35,822 nucleotides of DNA from SIG440 sp045645905. Lineage in GTDB: Bacteria > Bacillota > Clostridia > Monoglobales > Monoglobaceae. Both the position numbers and the translations under genes were made by a program. Shown here piece after piece: positions 13,799 to 22,553 of this stretch. The notes under the pieces are model-generated. The model ran no database searches and had not been told where the DNA came from. It saw nothing but the letters and a program-made list of their open reading frames with translations. The stretch lies in contig JAZRJT010000069.1 of assembly GCA_045645905.1 (NCBI GenBank), positions 1-35,822 on the forward strand, read 5' to 3'. Positions within the stretch are counted from its first letter, which is position 1. Each line of letters starts with the position of its first letter.

Positions 13799-14737
13799 AT
13801 GAGATATTCAAACATTTTTGGCAAAAAGAGTTCGCGAATACTTTTAGGCACAGCCTATTTTGGTGACGGAATAGAGGAGAAGGACGCATTTGATATGATG
13901 GATAAGTTCCATGATATGGGCGGGACGCATATTGACACCGCAAGGCTATATGCAAATGGCACATCGGAAGAAATTGTGGGACGCTGGATGCAGGACAGAA
14001 AGTCAAACGATGTGTTTGTTTCCACCAAGGGCGGATATTATGATATGGATGCAAAGGAACGTCCAAGACTTTTAAAGGCAGATATTGTGAGTGACCTTGA
14101 AAAAAGCCTTACTGCCCTTAAAACAGATACAATTGATTTTTACTGGTTGCATCGTGACGATGAAAATATTCCTGCAGGAAAAATTATCGAAAATATGAAC
14201 GAAATTGTTAAATCGGGCAAGATAAAAAAGTTTGGTGCTTCAAACTGGACAGCTAAAAGAATTGCTGAGGCAAACCAATATGCAAAAGAACACGGACTTA
14301 TGGGCTTTTCGGCAAGTCAGATAAGATTTAATCCTGCATACTGCAAGGGCGAGCGTGGCGGACTTGTTGGGATGGATGATGTTGAATTTGAATTTTACAA
14401 ATCAAACAGTATGCCCGTTGCGGCATATTCCTCTCAGGCAAAGGGCTTTTTCTCAAAGATGGCAGAGCAGGGCGAGGAGGCTCTATCCGAAAAGGCACGA
14501 AAGAGATATTTGTGTGATGAAAATCTTAATCGGCTTGAGGTTATTAAAGAACTTTCACATAAATATAATTGCAGTATTGCGGCTTTAATCTGCGGTGCAT
14601 TTTGTTCGTTTGAAACACCTGAGGTGTTTCCCATCATTGGCGGCAGCAGACTTTCTCAAATAGTGGATTCCCTAAACGGTGCAGATGTTGTATTGACAAA
14701 GGATGAGCTTCAACGAATATTTAAATTTGATTTATAA
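13799..14737 (+). CDS. Aldo/keto reductase
   Basis: A 312-residue NAD(P)H-dependent reductase of the AKR (beta/alpha)8 fold. The catalytic tetrad is complete: Asp46 and Tyr51 in HIDTARLYANG, Lys77 in STKGG and His118 in YWLHRDD. GASNWTAKRI and SQIRFNP are further family landmarks, and the cofactor-binding end PIIGGSRLSQI is present. I chose ATG 13799 over the in-frame GTG at 13790, because TGGAG lies 8 bases before it. The physiological carbonyl substrate cannot be read from sequence. hflX follows after 23 bases, probably in the same transcript. Confidence 0.93.
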   Translation: MRYSNIFGKKSSRILLGTAYFGDGIEEKDAFDMMDKFHDMGGTHIDTARLYANGTSEEIVGRWMQDRKSNDVFVSTKGGYYDMDAKERPRLLKADIVSDLEKSLTALKTDTIDFYWLHRDDENIPAGKIIENMNEIVKSGKIKKFGASNWTAKRIAEANQYAKEHGLMGFSASQIRFNPAYCKGERGGLVGMDDVEFEFYKSNSMPVAAYSSQAKGFFSKMAEQGEEALSEKARKRYLCDENLNRLEVIKELSHKYNCSIAALICGAFCSFETPEVFPIIGGSRLSQIVDSLNGADVVLTKDELQRIFKFDL

Positions 14738-14760
14738 GGGTATGAACGGGAGATAACTTT

Positions 14761-16008
14761 ATGATAAATACAACAGAAACAGAAACAAGACCCCGTGCGG
14801 TTTTGTGCGCGGTGGATACGGGCGAGTTTGATATGGAATATTCAATAAACGAGCTTGAAAATCTGGCAGATACGGCAGGTGCAGATACCATTGCACATTT
14901 TGTGCAAAAGACCCCAAGGTTTGAGGCAGCAACCTGTATCGGTACGGGAAAGCTTGCAGAGCTTGCGGAATTTTGCGAGAACAACGAGATTGATATGGTG
15001 ATTTTCAATCACGAGCTTACCGCATCCCAGATGCGCAATATCGAGGCGGCAACTAATGTTGATGTCATTGACCGAACGACCCTTATTCTGGATATTTTTG
15101 CACAGCGTGCAAGAACGGCAGAAGGCAGACTTCAGGTTGAGCTTGCACAGCTTAAATACCGTTTGCCAAGACTTGCGGGTATGGGCAGAGTGCTGTCACG
15201 TCAGGGCGGCGGAATAGGCTCAAGAGGTCCAGGTGAGGCAAAGCTTGAAACGGATAAAAGATATATCCGAGGCCGTATTCAAAAGCTTGAAGGACAGCTT
15301 AAGGAACTGACAAAACGCCGTGAATATGCCCACGCAAGACGCCGCAAGGACGGTGTGATAACAGTTGCCATTGTGGGATATACAAATGTAGGAAAATCGA
15401 CTTTGCTTAATGCGTTGACAGAGGCAGGCGTTCTTGCCGAAAATATGCTTTTTGCAACCCTTGACCCCACATCACGGGCATTGGAGCTGCCTGATGGACG
15501 TGAAGTTATGCTTATTGATACGGTTGGACTTATAAGCCGACTTCCCCACAATCTTGTGGAGGCTTTTAAATCCACATTGGAGGAGGCGGAAAATTCCGAT
15601 TTGATTTTGAATGTATGTGATATTTCGTCAAATCTTGTAGAGGAGCAGATAAAAATAACCAAGGACTTGATTGCCGAGCTTGGTGGTGAGACAATTCCTA
15701 TGATAACTGTTGCCAACAAGTGTGATGTATTGGGTGAAGAAACCGTTGTAATGGGTGAAAAGTCGGTATTCATATCGGCAAAGACGGGATATGGCTTTGA
15801 TAAGCTTCTTAAAATGATTGCTGAAAACTTAAAGCCCACAATAAAACGGCTGAGCCTTATGGTTCCATATAGCGATGCCGGGGTTTTAAATCTGATACGG
15901 CAAAAAGGGAAAGTTTTTGAAGAAAATTATGAAGCAGAAGGCATAAGGGCAGATGTGTTAGCGGATATAACTATTATAGATAGAATAAAGAAGTATATCA
16001 GAGGATGA
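14761..16008 (+). CDS. hflX: Ribosome-associated GTPase HflX
   Basis: A 415-residue HflX GTPase, which splits and rescues stalled 70S ribosomes in the cytoplasm. The N-terminal HflX domain (about 20-190) contains the glycine-rich loop SRQGGGIGSRGPGEAK-LETDKR. The G domain has G1 GYTNVGKST (206-214), G2 FATLDPT, G3 DTVG (253-256) and G4 NKCD (319-322), with SAK as G5. The length is normal. RBS GGGAGA precedes ATG 14761. The stop codon lies inside the terminator hairpin that begins at 16000, the first copy of the 25-bp repeat flanking the palindromic insert. Confidence 0.97.
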   Translation: MINTTETETRPRAVLCAVDTGEFDMEYSINELENLADTAGADTIAHFVQKTPRFEAATCIGTGKLAELAEFCENNEIDMVIFNHELTASQMRNIEAATNVDVIDRTTLILDIFAQRARTAEGRLQVELAQLKYRLPRLAGMGRVLSRQGGGIGSRGPGEAKLETDKRYIRGRIQKLEGQLKELTKRREYAHARRRKDGVITVAIVGYTNVGKSTLLNALTEAGVLAENMLFATLDPTSRALELPDGREVMLIDTVGLISRLPHNLVEAFKSTLEEAENSDLILNVCDISSNLVEEQIKITKDLIAELGGETIPMITVANKCDVLGEETVVMGEKSVFISAKTGYGFDKLLKMIAENLKPTIKRLSLMVPYSDAGVLNLIRQKGKVFEENYEAEGIRADVLADITIIDRIKKYIRG

Positions 16009-16289
16009 TTAAATTCATCCTCTTAGACTGTCGAAAAACTTGGTCTACCGCAAGCAAATTAAAATAAAAGAAATGTAGGGTATGGCATTTTTGACATACC
16101 AAAGTATACAAAACGGTGCGGCTCTCATTGAGAAAGCCGCACCGTTGCTTGCTTTTTGCGAAATTGTTCTCTACCGTACACCAGTACGCCGACGAAAACA
16201 ATTTCACAAAATATACCATCGTTTTTTGTCATCTGTTCAGCGTGTCGATTTTATCGACACGCTGAGAGGATGATTAAATTCATCCTCTT
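16000..16289. repeat. Hairpin-rich MITE-like insert flanked by a 25-bp direct repeat
   Basis: An exact 25-base direct repeat, itself a hairpin (GAGGATG...CATCCTC), lies at 16000-16024 and 16265-16289. Only the second copy is followed by a T-run, so the original hflX terminator appears to be split by 240 bp. The insert holds several strong palindromes: GGTATG/CATACC (16079-16100), AACGGTGCGGCT/AGCCGCACCGTT (16112-16146), GCAAGCAA/TTGCTTGC enclosing it (16050-16152), GAAATTGTT/AACAATTTC (16160-16205) with inner CGTAC-ACCA-GTACG, and a 13-bp stem TCAGCGTGTCGAT/ATCGACACGCTGA (16237-16265). Its ends look like imperfect inverted repeats (TTAGACTGTCGAAAAA against TCAGCGTGTCGATAAAA). A 63-aa frame through it is not credible as a gene. 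Confidence 0.75.
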
Positions 16290-16368
16290 TTTTATGCAAC
16301 TTGTGTTCTACAAGTGGACAAAGTCTCATATAGATTAAGTAAACTTTTGAAAATAAGGAGACAGGAAA

Positions 16369-17307
16369 ATGAACACAAGATACAGCGACATACAAAAGCT
16401 TTTGCCGGCACATTTTAAAGAAATGCTTGAAAAAACAGTTCAGGCACTGGGGGATACTCTTCTTGAAATTCGGGTCCGCTGCGGAAGACCATTGATTGCC
16501 GAAACATCCAACGGCAGTTTTGTCATAACCCCTGACGGCAGTCCTTCACCTGCGACGGGAGGGGCGTATATAGTCAGCGAAAGGGATTTAAGACTTATCT
16601 TTCAGGCAGTTTGCGAAAATTCAGTTTATGCCTTTATGGACGAGATAAAGCAGGGCTTTATTACGGTAAAAGGCGGTCATCGGATTGGCTTTTCGGGAAG
16701 AGCGGTTTTAAGCGGTGACAAGATAGAAAATTTTCGTGAGATAAGCTCACTTAATATTCGTATTGCACGTGAGGTAATTGGTGCGGCAAATTACATAATT
16801 AATGATGTGCTAAAGCCTGACGGTGTGGTCAGTACTCTTATAGTTTCGCCACCTATGGGTGGCAAAACAACGGTTTTGCGTGATTTGACAAGACAGATTT
16901 CTGACCAGGGTATAAAAACGGCGCTGATTGACGAACGCGGCGAAATGGCATCTCTTTCAAGGGGTGTTCCGCAATGTGATGTGGGTGTACAAACAGATAT
17001 AATCGAAAATGCACCAAAGGCAGATTCTGTGGTGATGATGCTGAGGTCAATGTCACCACAGCTTATTGTTAGCGATGAAATTGCAACAGCAAAAGATACC
17101 GAGGCATTAATGCAGGCATTTGGTACTGGAGTTTCGGTGATTGCCAGCACTCACGGAGCATCCTTTAAGGAGGTTATGCAACGGGAAACCTTAAAACCCC
17201 TGTTTGGAGGAATTGGTTTTAGACAGATAATAGTTTTGCAAAAGGAAGGATCAGGGCTTAATACCAGGGTATACGGCAAAGCTTTTGCAATAGATGGCAA
17301 ATGTTAA
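16369..17307 (+). CDS. spoIIIAA: Stage III sporulation protein AA (ATPase)
   Basis: A 312-residue secretion-type ATPase thought to energise the SpoIIIA-SpoIIQ channel between mother cell and forespore. Visible are the N-terminal domain with EIRVRCGRPL, the phrase GFITVKGGHRIGFSGRAV typical of SpoIIIAA, a Walker A at 160-168 (SPPMGGKTT), a Walker B-like ALIDERGE, and ASTHGA. The first Walker Gly is replaced by Ser, which is tolerated in some P-loops. RBS AAGGAGA precedes the ATG. It is the first gene of the eight-gene operon, and spoIIIAB overlaps its end by 7 bases. A CATATAGATT at 16327 could be a weak sigma-E -10, but I see no convincing -35. Confidence 0.95.
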   Translation: MNTRYSDIQKLLPAHFKEMLEKTVQALGDTLLEIRVRCGRPLIAETSNGSFVITPDGSPSPATGGAYIVSERDLRLIFQAVCENSVYAFMDEIKQGFITVKGGHRIGFSGRAVLSGDKIENFREISSLNIRIAREVIGAANYIINDVLKPDGVVSTLIVSPPMGGKTTVLRDLTRQISDQGIKTALIDERGEMASLSRGVPQCDVGVQTDIIENAPKADSVVMMLRSMSPQLIVSDEIATAKDTEALMQAFGTGVSVIASTHGASFKEVMQRETLKPLFGGIGFRQIIVLQKEGSGLNTRVYGKAFAIDGKC

Positions 17308-17819
17308 GGCTTATTGTCTGCAGTATAATTATTGCCGGATGCGGATATCTTGGAGTGCTTTTTGCAGACATATATAAGAGGCGTGTTGCCGAGCTTGAAG
17401 ATTTGCAGAATGTTCTCTCGGAACTTGAGTTTGACATTGGCTTTATGAATCTGCCCCTGGGCGAGGCTCTTGTGCGGTGTGGTGATGCGGCAAATGGCGG
17501 AATTCGGGATGTGATGATGTATGTTTGCGAGCGACTTTCTGAGGACAGATGCCGCGATATGCAAGGGCTTTGGAAAAGGGCACTTGACAGATTTGGTCAG
17601 GAACTTTGCCTGACACAAGATGACAAAAAAATACTGATAGATTTTGCCAAAAATCTTGGAGGCGGCGATTGTGCCAATGAGATAAACAACATTAAAATGG
17701 CATCTGCACGGCTTGCGATTGCGGAGAGTGATGCCCGTGAACTTGCAAAACAGAATGTAAAAATGTATCGCGGTCTTGGATTGCTTGCAGGAATTTTTAT
17801 AGTTATAGTTCTGATTTGA
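17301..17819 (+). CDS. spoIIIAB: Stage III sporulation protein AB
   Basis: A 172-residue protein, the family's usual size, with an N-terminal membrane anchor (about 2-22), a helical cytoplasmic domain (ELEFDIGFMNLPLGEAL is characteristic) and a C-terminal membrane segment (about 156-171). It resembles GspF-type inner membrane components. The start overlaps spoIIIAA by 7 bases, with little Shine-Dalgarno, implying translational coupling. Confidence 0.93.
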   Translation: MLRLIVCSIIIAGCGYLGVLFADIYKRRVAELEDLQNVLSELEFDIGFMNLPLGEALVRCGDAANGGIRDVMMYVCERLSEDRCRDMQGLWKRALDRFGQELCLTQDDKKILIDFAKNLGGGDCANEINNIKMASARLAIAESDARELAKQNVKMYRGLGLLAGIFIVIVLI

Positions 17820-17842
17820 ATTACTAATGAGGAGGTATATTT

Positions 17843-18040
17843 GTGGACGGCGTTGATTTGATATTTAAGGTGGCGGCAATCGGAATACTTGTGGCTGTTT
17901 TAAATCAGTTACTTGTGCGAAGTGGGCGTGAAGACCAGGCTATGATGACAACGCTTGCCGGGCTTGTGGTGGTCCTTTTTATGGTGATTGAAAAAATAAG
18001 CCTGCTGTTTGATACAATTAAATCGGTATTTGATTTATAG
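17843..18040 (+). CDS. spoIIIAC: Stage III sporulation protein AC
   Basis: A 65-residue protein with two membrane segments (about 8-25 and 33-50). The sequence IFKVAAIGILVAVLNQLL-RSGREDQA is typical for the family. It starts at GTG 17843 after a strong GAGGAGG. Together with SpoIIIAD it forms small membrane components of the channel. Confidence 0.95.
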   Translation: MDGVDLIFKVAAIGILVAVLNQLLVRSGREDQAMMTTLAGLVVVLFMVIEKISLLFDTIKSVFDL

Positions 18041-18058
18041 GATAAAGTTGGTGACGTT

Positions 18059-18451
18059 ATGGATATATTTAAGATTGTGGGGCTTGGTCTTTCGGCAGCG
18101 GTTCTTGCGGTGTTTATAAAGAATTGGCGGAGTGAAATTGCAATACTGATTTCTCTTGCAGCGGCGGCAATTATGTTTTTTATGGCGGTGCCGTATCTAA
18201 AAGCTTTGTTTGAGATGTTCAGAGATATTTCAAACAGAATAGGGATTGACGTCAAATATATAAGTTTGGTTTTAAAGGTTATCGGGATTGCTTATGTTGC
18301 TGGGTTCGGGGCAGAACTGTGTCGTGATTCGGGCGAGAGTGCTCTTGCTTCTAAAATCGAATTTGCGGGCAAGATTATGATTGTCACCCTTTCAATGCCG
18401 GTACTATACAGCTTTTTAGAGATAATAGAAACTGTAATCAGGCTTGGTTGA
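18059..18451 (+). CDS. spoIIIAD: Stage III sporulation protein AD
   Basis: A 130-residue membrane protein with about four membrane segments. It begins MDIFKIVGLGLSAAVLAVFI and contains GIDVKYISLVLKVIGIAYVAGFGAELCRDSGE-like family sequence. ATG 18059 lies behind TTGGTGA. The stop lies next to the start region of spoIIIAE. Confidence 0.95.
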   Translation: MDIFKIVGLGLSAAVLAVFIKNWRSEIAILISLAAAAIMFFMAVPYLKALFEMFRDISNRIGIDVKYISLVLKVIGIAYVAGFGAELCRDSGESALASKIEFAGKIMIVTLSMPVLYSFLEIIETVIRLG

Positions 18452-18468
18452 AGGTAGGGATACAACAG

Positions 18469-19632
18469 ATGAAAAAGCTTGTGATGTTTATAATATTGTG
18501 TGTGTGTATTTGCCAATCGGTATTTGCCGAGGATGCTGATTTTGAAATAATTGATGAGTATGCAAAAATATATGGAGGTGAAATTCAGGAGGGTACCGAA
18601 AAATTAAAGGATGTTGATTTTGAAGAACTTATCCCGGGTTTCAGTGTTGACGAGATTGTATCAGCACTTGCAAAGAGTGAAAATATTTTTTCGGTGCAGG
18701 GAATTTTAAACAAGGGTATCGGTCTTTTGGCAGGTGAGATACGCGAAACACTTAAAATTCTTGTTTTTGTTCTTGCCATAGGTTTGATGTGTACATATCT
18801 TACCAATATTCAAAACAGCTTCGGGCATACGGGCGTGTCAGATGCCGCATTCATTGTGTGCTATATGGTAATTGTAGGAATTTCGGCGGCGGCTTTTTTT
18901 CAGGTTGTAGGATTGGGAAAAACACTTATTTCCAATCTATCGTTGTTTATGAGGACAATGGCACCTGTTGCATTGGTCACGCTTACTGCAAGCGGGGCTG
19001 TGGTGTCTGCGGCAAGTTTTGAGCTTATATTTATGGGGGTAATTGAAGTTGCCGAATGGATGCTTGAAAACATTTTTGTACCGTTTATACTCATTACAGC
19101 GGCGCTTAGTATGGCGAATAACCTTTCACAAAATATGAATGCCGAAAAGCTGGTTCAGTTTATGAATAAAACCACAAAGTGGGGTATAGGGATTGTTATG
19201 ACCGTGTTTGTGGGGGTTATGGGGCTTCAGGGAATTGTGTCAGGAAGTGCCGATGGGCTTACAGTTAAGGTGACAAAGTTTGCGGCAGGAAATCTTATTC
19301 CTCTTGTGGGCGGAGCACTTTCAGAGACCGTTGAAACCGTAATGAACTGCAGTGTTGTGATAAAGAATGCAGTGGGTGTTGCGGGAATAATTGTGGTAGT
19401 ATTGATTGTTGCTGTGCCTGTGATAAAGGTTGCGGCGTGCCTTATTATGTTCAGGCTGTGTGCGGCACTTTTGCAACCGGTTTGCGATAAAAGAATAGTC
19501 AAGTGTATGTCCGAGCTTGCCGATTCAATGTCGGCAGTTTTTGGGATGATGATGGTGGTGTCGGTAATGTTTATTATAATGCTTACAATCATCATAAATG
19601 TGGGCAGCACTGCGGCACTGTTAGGAAGGTGA
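18469..19632 (+). CDS. spoIIIAE: Stage III sporulation protein AE
   Basis: A 387-residue polytopic membrane protein, the largest integral component of the SpoIIIA channel. An N-terminal signal-like segment (MKKLVMFIILCVCICQSVFA) is followed by about 90 mainly soluble residues and then six to eight membrane segments. I chose ATG 18469 because it begins a proper signal peptide and AAGGTAGGG lies 9 bases upstream. A TTG at 18448 overlapping the spoIIIAD stop would add seven residues in front of the signal peptide and is less likely. Confidence 0.94.
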   Translation: MKKLVMFIILCVCICQSVFAEDADFEIIDEYAKIYGGEIQEGTEKLKDVDFEELIPGFSVDEIVSALAKSENIFSVQGILNKGIGLLAGEIRETLKILVFVLAIGLMCTYLTNIQNSFGHTGVSDAAFIVCYMVIVGISAAAFFQVVGLGKTLISNLSLFMRTMAPVALVTLTASGAVVSAASFELIFMGVIEVAEWMLENIFVPFILITAALSMANNLSQNMNAEKLVQFMNKTTKWGIGIVMTVFVGVMGLQGIVSGSADGLTVKVTKFAAGNLIPLVGGALSETVETVMNCSVVIKNAVGVAGIIVVVLIVAVPVIKVAACLIMFRLCAALLQPVCDKRIVKCMSELADSMSAVFGMMMVVSVMFIIMLTIIINVGSTAALLGR

Positions 19633-19639
19633 TTTTAAC

Positions 19640-20128
19640 TTGGTGTGGCTTCGTGACTGGATTATGCAGATTGCAGGGATAATTGTCCTTGGTACGGTTT
19701 GTGATATGATTATAAACGATGGTGAAATGAAAAAGTACGTAAAAATGGTAATGGGACTTGTACTGATTTTTGAAATAATTCAGCCGGTAACTAAGGTTTC
19801 ATCAAATCTTATGGAATTCAAGGTTCCCCAAACCACGCAAATTCAGGCGGCAGAACTGAAAAATCGTCTTGGCGAAAAGGAGCAGGAATTCCTTTTGAAG
19901 TTATACCGTCAAAAGCTTGAAAAATCGGTTGAAAATGAGATATACACAAAATGGAAAACAAATGCTGCGGCAGATGTCGTGGTTGAAGAAAATAACGAAA
20001 AACAATTTGGTGATATAAAGACTTTGACAGTTGAATTTGCGGAAAACTGCGATGTATCAGAAAAAGAGATAAAAGAATCTTTGAGCGAAAGGTTTGGTGT
20101 AAACCCCAAAAACATAAAAGTCAGATAA
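19640..20128 (+). CDS. spoIIIAF: Stage III sporulation protein AF
   Basis: A 162-residue protein with two N-terminal membrane segments (about 3-24 and 32-52, containing KMVMGLVLIFEIIQPV), followed by a soluble alpha/beta domain ending in LSERFGVNPKNIKV. It starts at TTG 19640 (a GTG follows directly) after AGGAAGGTG. The proximity to spoIIIAE (7 bases) fits the conserved order. Confidence 0.92.
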   Translation: MVWLRDWIMQIAGIIVLGTVCDMIINDGEMKKYVKMVMGLVLIFEIIQPVTKVSSNLMEFKVPQTTQIQAAELKNRLGEKEQEFLLKLYRQKLEKSVENEIYTKWKTNAAADVVVEENNEKQFGDIKTLTVEFAENCDVSEKEIKESLSERFGVNPKNIKVR

Positions 20129-20142
20129 CGGAGAGTGGATAA

Positions 20143-20730
20143 ATGTTTTTTGATTTTTTCAGGAAGAGAGCAAGAGTAATTAATGTCAACTCACAGGGGG
20201 AAGGCGGTACATTGGGGCGGAAAAACAAGTGGCTTATAATTACAATTATTGCTGCCATATGCATACTTGCCTTTGGCAGTTGTGAAAGCGAACAGACAGA
20301 GGACAAAAAGCAAAATACAGCTGAAAGCACCACAGCAGATAGCAATTATGCCGAAAATATGGCCCTTCAGCTTGAGGATATACTGACATCGGTTAAGGGC
20401 GCGGGCAAGGTTAAGGTTTTGATGACGTTTGATACGGCAGACGAAAAGGTTCTTGCGGCAAATCGCGAAAATGACCTTGAAACTGAGACAAAAGAAGATG
20501 GCTCTTCAAACAAATCTTCGGACAGTGAGGAGGTGCTACTCTTTGGGTCGGGTGGCGAAGAAAAGCCGTATGTTCTTAAGAAAAAACTGCCTATTCCCAC
20601 GGGGGTTCTTGTGACAGCAACAGGGGCAGGGTCTGAGAGTGTACGCCTTGAGATTTATGAGTCCGTCAAGGCACTTTACGGAATATCGGGACATAGAATC
20701 AAGGTGGCTGTGGCTGCTGAGAAAAAATAA
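20143..20730 (+). CDS. spoIIIAG: Stage III sporulation protein AG
   Basis: A 195-residue protein with one membrane anchor (about 29-47) followed by an acidic low-complexity linker (about 50-70) and a ring-forming domain. Family phrases include LQLEDILTSVKGAGKVKVLMTFD, PIPTGVLVTATGAGSESVRLEI and VKALYGISGHRIKV. In Bacillus this protein forms the large ring in the intermembrane space between mother cell and forespore. Confidence 0.94.
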   Translation: MFFDFFRKRARVINVNSQGEGGTLGRKNKWLIITIIAAICILAFGSCESEQTEDKKQNTAESTTADSNYAENMALQLEDILTSVKGAGKVKVLMTFDTADEKVLAANRENDLETETKEDGSSNKSSDSEEVLLFGSGGEEKPYVLKKKLPIPTGVLVTATGAGSESVRLEIYESVKALYGISGHRIKVAVAAEKK

Positions 20731-20774
20731 TATCTATATAAAGCCGTATAAATTGCGGCAGAAGGGAGATTGAT

Positions 20775-21305
20775 ATGAAAAAAATAAAAAAGTTTTTTAA
20801 AGGAATACGAGGCAAGCAACTGCTGGTGTCAGTGCTTGCAGTTATGGTAATTGCATCGGGATATTATAGGTTTGCAATGGGCGGTGACGAGACGGTGACG
20901 GTTTCTAACGAGGTGTTGCCTGCTGAAGAACAACAGGCACTCACGGAAACATCTGATACCACTAAGGATAGTGATTATTTTGCCCGTGCCAGATATGAAC
21001 GTGACTGTGCAAGGTCTGAATCTGTAGAGCTTCTTACAGTTTCGACAGTTGAGGGCGAAAAAAGCACTGCGCTTGATGAAAAAATTGCTCTTTATGCACA
21101 AAACGCCAACAATGAGACGGCTATAGAAAATCTGGTTTTAGCAAAGGGCTTTGAAGATTGCGTTGCATTTGTTGACGAAGAAGGGGTAAGCGTTGTTGTA
21201 AAGGCTGAAAAACTTGATTCGGTAAGCGTTTCAAAAATCAAGGATATAATAATAGGCCAGACAGGAGTAATGGCAACAAAAATTAAAATCTCGTGCAAAA
21301 ACTGA
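20775..21305 (+). CDS. spoIIIAH: Stage III sporulation protein AH
   Basis: A 176-residue protein with a single N-terminal membrane segment (about 14-33) and a soluble domain of the YscJ/FliF type (ARYERDCARSESVELL... and VEKL-SVSKIKDIIIGQTG-like ring-building motif). It is the mother-cell partner of forespore SpoIIQ. It is somewhat shorter than the 218-residue Bacillus protein, mainly in the linker. ATG 20775 follows GAAGGGAG. It is last in the operon, followed by a strong terminator. Confidence 0.93.
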   Translation: MKKIKKFFKGIRGKQLLVSVLAVMVIASGYYRFAMGGDETVTVSNEVLPAEEQQALTETSDTTKDSDYFARARYERDCARSESVELLTVSTVEGEKSTALDEKIALYAQNANNETAIENLVLAKGFEDCVAFVDEEGVSVVVKAEKLDSVSVSKIKDIIIGQTGVMATKIKISCKN

Positions 21306-21315
21306 TATACCTCCA

Positions 21316-21356
21316 AAAATAAATATCCCCCCGTTATACGGGGGGATATTTATTTT
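21316..21356 (+). terminator. Terminator of the spoIIIA operon
   Basis: A long perfect stem of AAATAAATATCCCCCCG with its complement around a TTATA loop, followed by T-rich sequence. Confidence 0.92.
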
Positions 21357-21366
21357 GGTAAAACCC

Positions 21367-21395
21367 TTGCAAAAAGGAAAAAAATGTAGTATAAT
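21367..21395 (+). promoter_or_regulatory. Sigma-A promoter of the oadB-like/pyk unit
   Basis: TTGCAA (21367-21372), a 17-base spacer and TATAAT (21390-21395). The predicted leader is about 42 bases, with GGAGG ahead of ATG 21444. Confidence 0.85.
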
Positions 21396-21443
21396 TACCT
21401 AGTTACAAATTAATGTAATAAAAAATATTTTTGGAGGATTAAA

Positions 21444-22532
21444 ATGGAAGTACTTTACGAAAACTTACTTAACATCGAATGGCAGCAGATTGTTATGTGG
21501 ATTATCGGTGGAATACTGATATACCTTGCAATCAAAAAGGAAATGGAACCGACCCTGCTTTTGCCTATGGGCTTTGGTGCAATATTGGTTAACCTTCCTA
21601 TGTCGGGAGCTGTCGAAACTGTTGAAACACTGTTTAATGCAGGTATTTCAAACGAACTTTTTCCGTTGATTTTGTTCATTGGTATTGGTGCAATGATTGA
21701 CTTTGGTCCACTGCTTTCAAATCCCAAGCTGATGATTTTTGGCGCAGCAGCACAGTTTGGTATATTCTTTACCCTTTGCTTTGCGTCAATGTTCTTTGAC
21801 CTGAAAGACGCAGGTTCAATTGCAATTATCGGTGCGGCAGACGGCCCCACATCAATTGTTGTTGCTCAGGCTCTTGGGACAAAATACCTAGGTGCAATTA
21901 TGGTTGCGGCATATTCATATATGGCACTTGTACCCATTATTCAGCCACCGGTAATCAAGCTCCTTACCACCAAGAAGGAACGTATGATTCGTATGGAATA
22001 TACACAAAAAGAAGTTTCAAAGACTACAAAAATTCTCTTCCCCATTGTGATTACTGTTATTGCAGGTCTTGTTGCTCCCGGCTCGGTTGCATTGGTTGGT
22101 TTCCTGATGTTCGGTAACCTTATCCGTGAGTGTGGTGTTCTTAATTCCCTTTCAGAAACTGCACAGAAGACACTTGCAAATCTTATCACCATTTTCCTTG
22201 GTATCACAATTTCCTTTAAAATGCAGGCGGCAGACTTCCTTCAGCCCGACACATTGCTGATTCTTGGCCTTGGACTGATTGCATTTATTATGGATACTGC
22301 AGGTGGTGTTCTGTTTGCAAAGCTTGTTAATCTGGTCTCTAAAAAGAAGATTAATCCTATGATTGGTGCGGCAGGTATTTCGGCATTTCCTATGTCTGGA
22401 CGTGTGGTACATAAAATGGGTCTTAAGGAAGATCCTCAAAACTTCCTGCTTATGCATTCAATCGGTGTAAATGTTTCGGGACAGATTGCCTCAGTTATTG
22501 CGGGCGGTATGATTCTTAATTTCTTTATGTAA
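21444..22532 (+). CDS. Sodium-pumping carboxylate decarboxylase, beta subunit
   Basis: A 362-residue integral membrane protein of the OadB/MmdB/GcdB family. It couples decarboxylation of carboxybiotin to Na+ export in oxaloacetate, methylmalonyl-CoA or glutaconyl-CoA decarboxylases. Conserved membrane-centre motifs GAADGPTSIVVA and SAFPMSGRVVHKMG are visible, with about nine hydrophobic segments. The alpha (carboxyltransferase) and biotin carrier subunits are not within the window, so the substrate cannot be fixed. A 43-aa gamma-like peptide follows after 21 bases, then pyruvate kinase. Cotranscription with pyk would fit oxaloacetate/pyruvate metabolism, but this is inference. Confidence 0.92.
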   Translation: MEVLYENLLNIEWQQIVMWIIGGILIYLAIKKEMEPTLLLPMGFGAILVNLPMSGAVETVETLFNAGISNELFPLILFIGIGAMIDFGPLLSNPKLMIFGAAAQFGIFFTLCFASMFFDLKDAGSIAIIGAADGPTSIVVAQALGTKYLGAIMVAAYSYMALVPIIQPPVIKLLTTKKERMIRMEYTQKEVSKTTKILFPIVITVIAGLVAPGSVALVGFLMFGNLIRECGVLNSLSETAQKTLANLITIFLGITISFKMQAADFLQPDTLLILGLGLIAFIMDTAGGVLFAKLVNLVSKKKINPMIGAAGISAFPMSGRVVHKMGLKEDPQNFLLMHSIGVNVSGQIASVIAGGMILNFFM

Positions 22533-22553
22533 TTTGAAAGGACGGCTTTGATT

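Noticed and set aside
15279..15839. 186-aa minus frame opposite hflX, and similar long frames opposite spoIIIAA, pyk, secA and tsaC
   Set aside because: Ser- and Thr-rich antisense translations of conserved genes, without start signals.
16327..16336. CATATAGATT as a sigma-E -10 box ahead of spoIIIAA
   Set aside because: No convincing sigma-E -35 at the right distance, and one approximate box is not enough to call the promoter.
16082..16338. 60-63-aa frames on both strands in the hairpin-rich insert
   Set aside because: They translate palindromic repeat DNA, lack Shine-Dalgarno sequences and would end within the flanking terminator repeat.
18448..18468. TTG 18448 as start of spoIIIAE
   Set aside because: It would put seven residues before a well-formed signal peptide. 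ATG 18469 has its own AAGGTAGGG at good distance.
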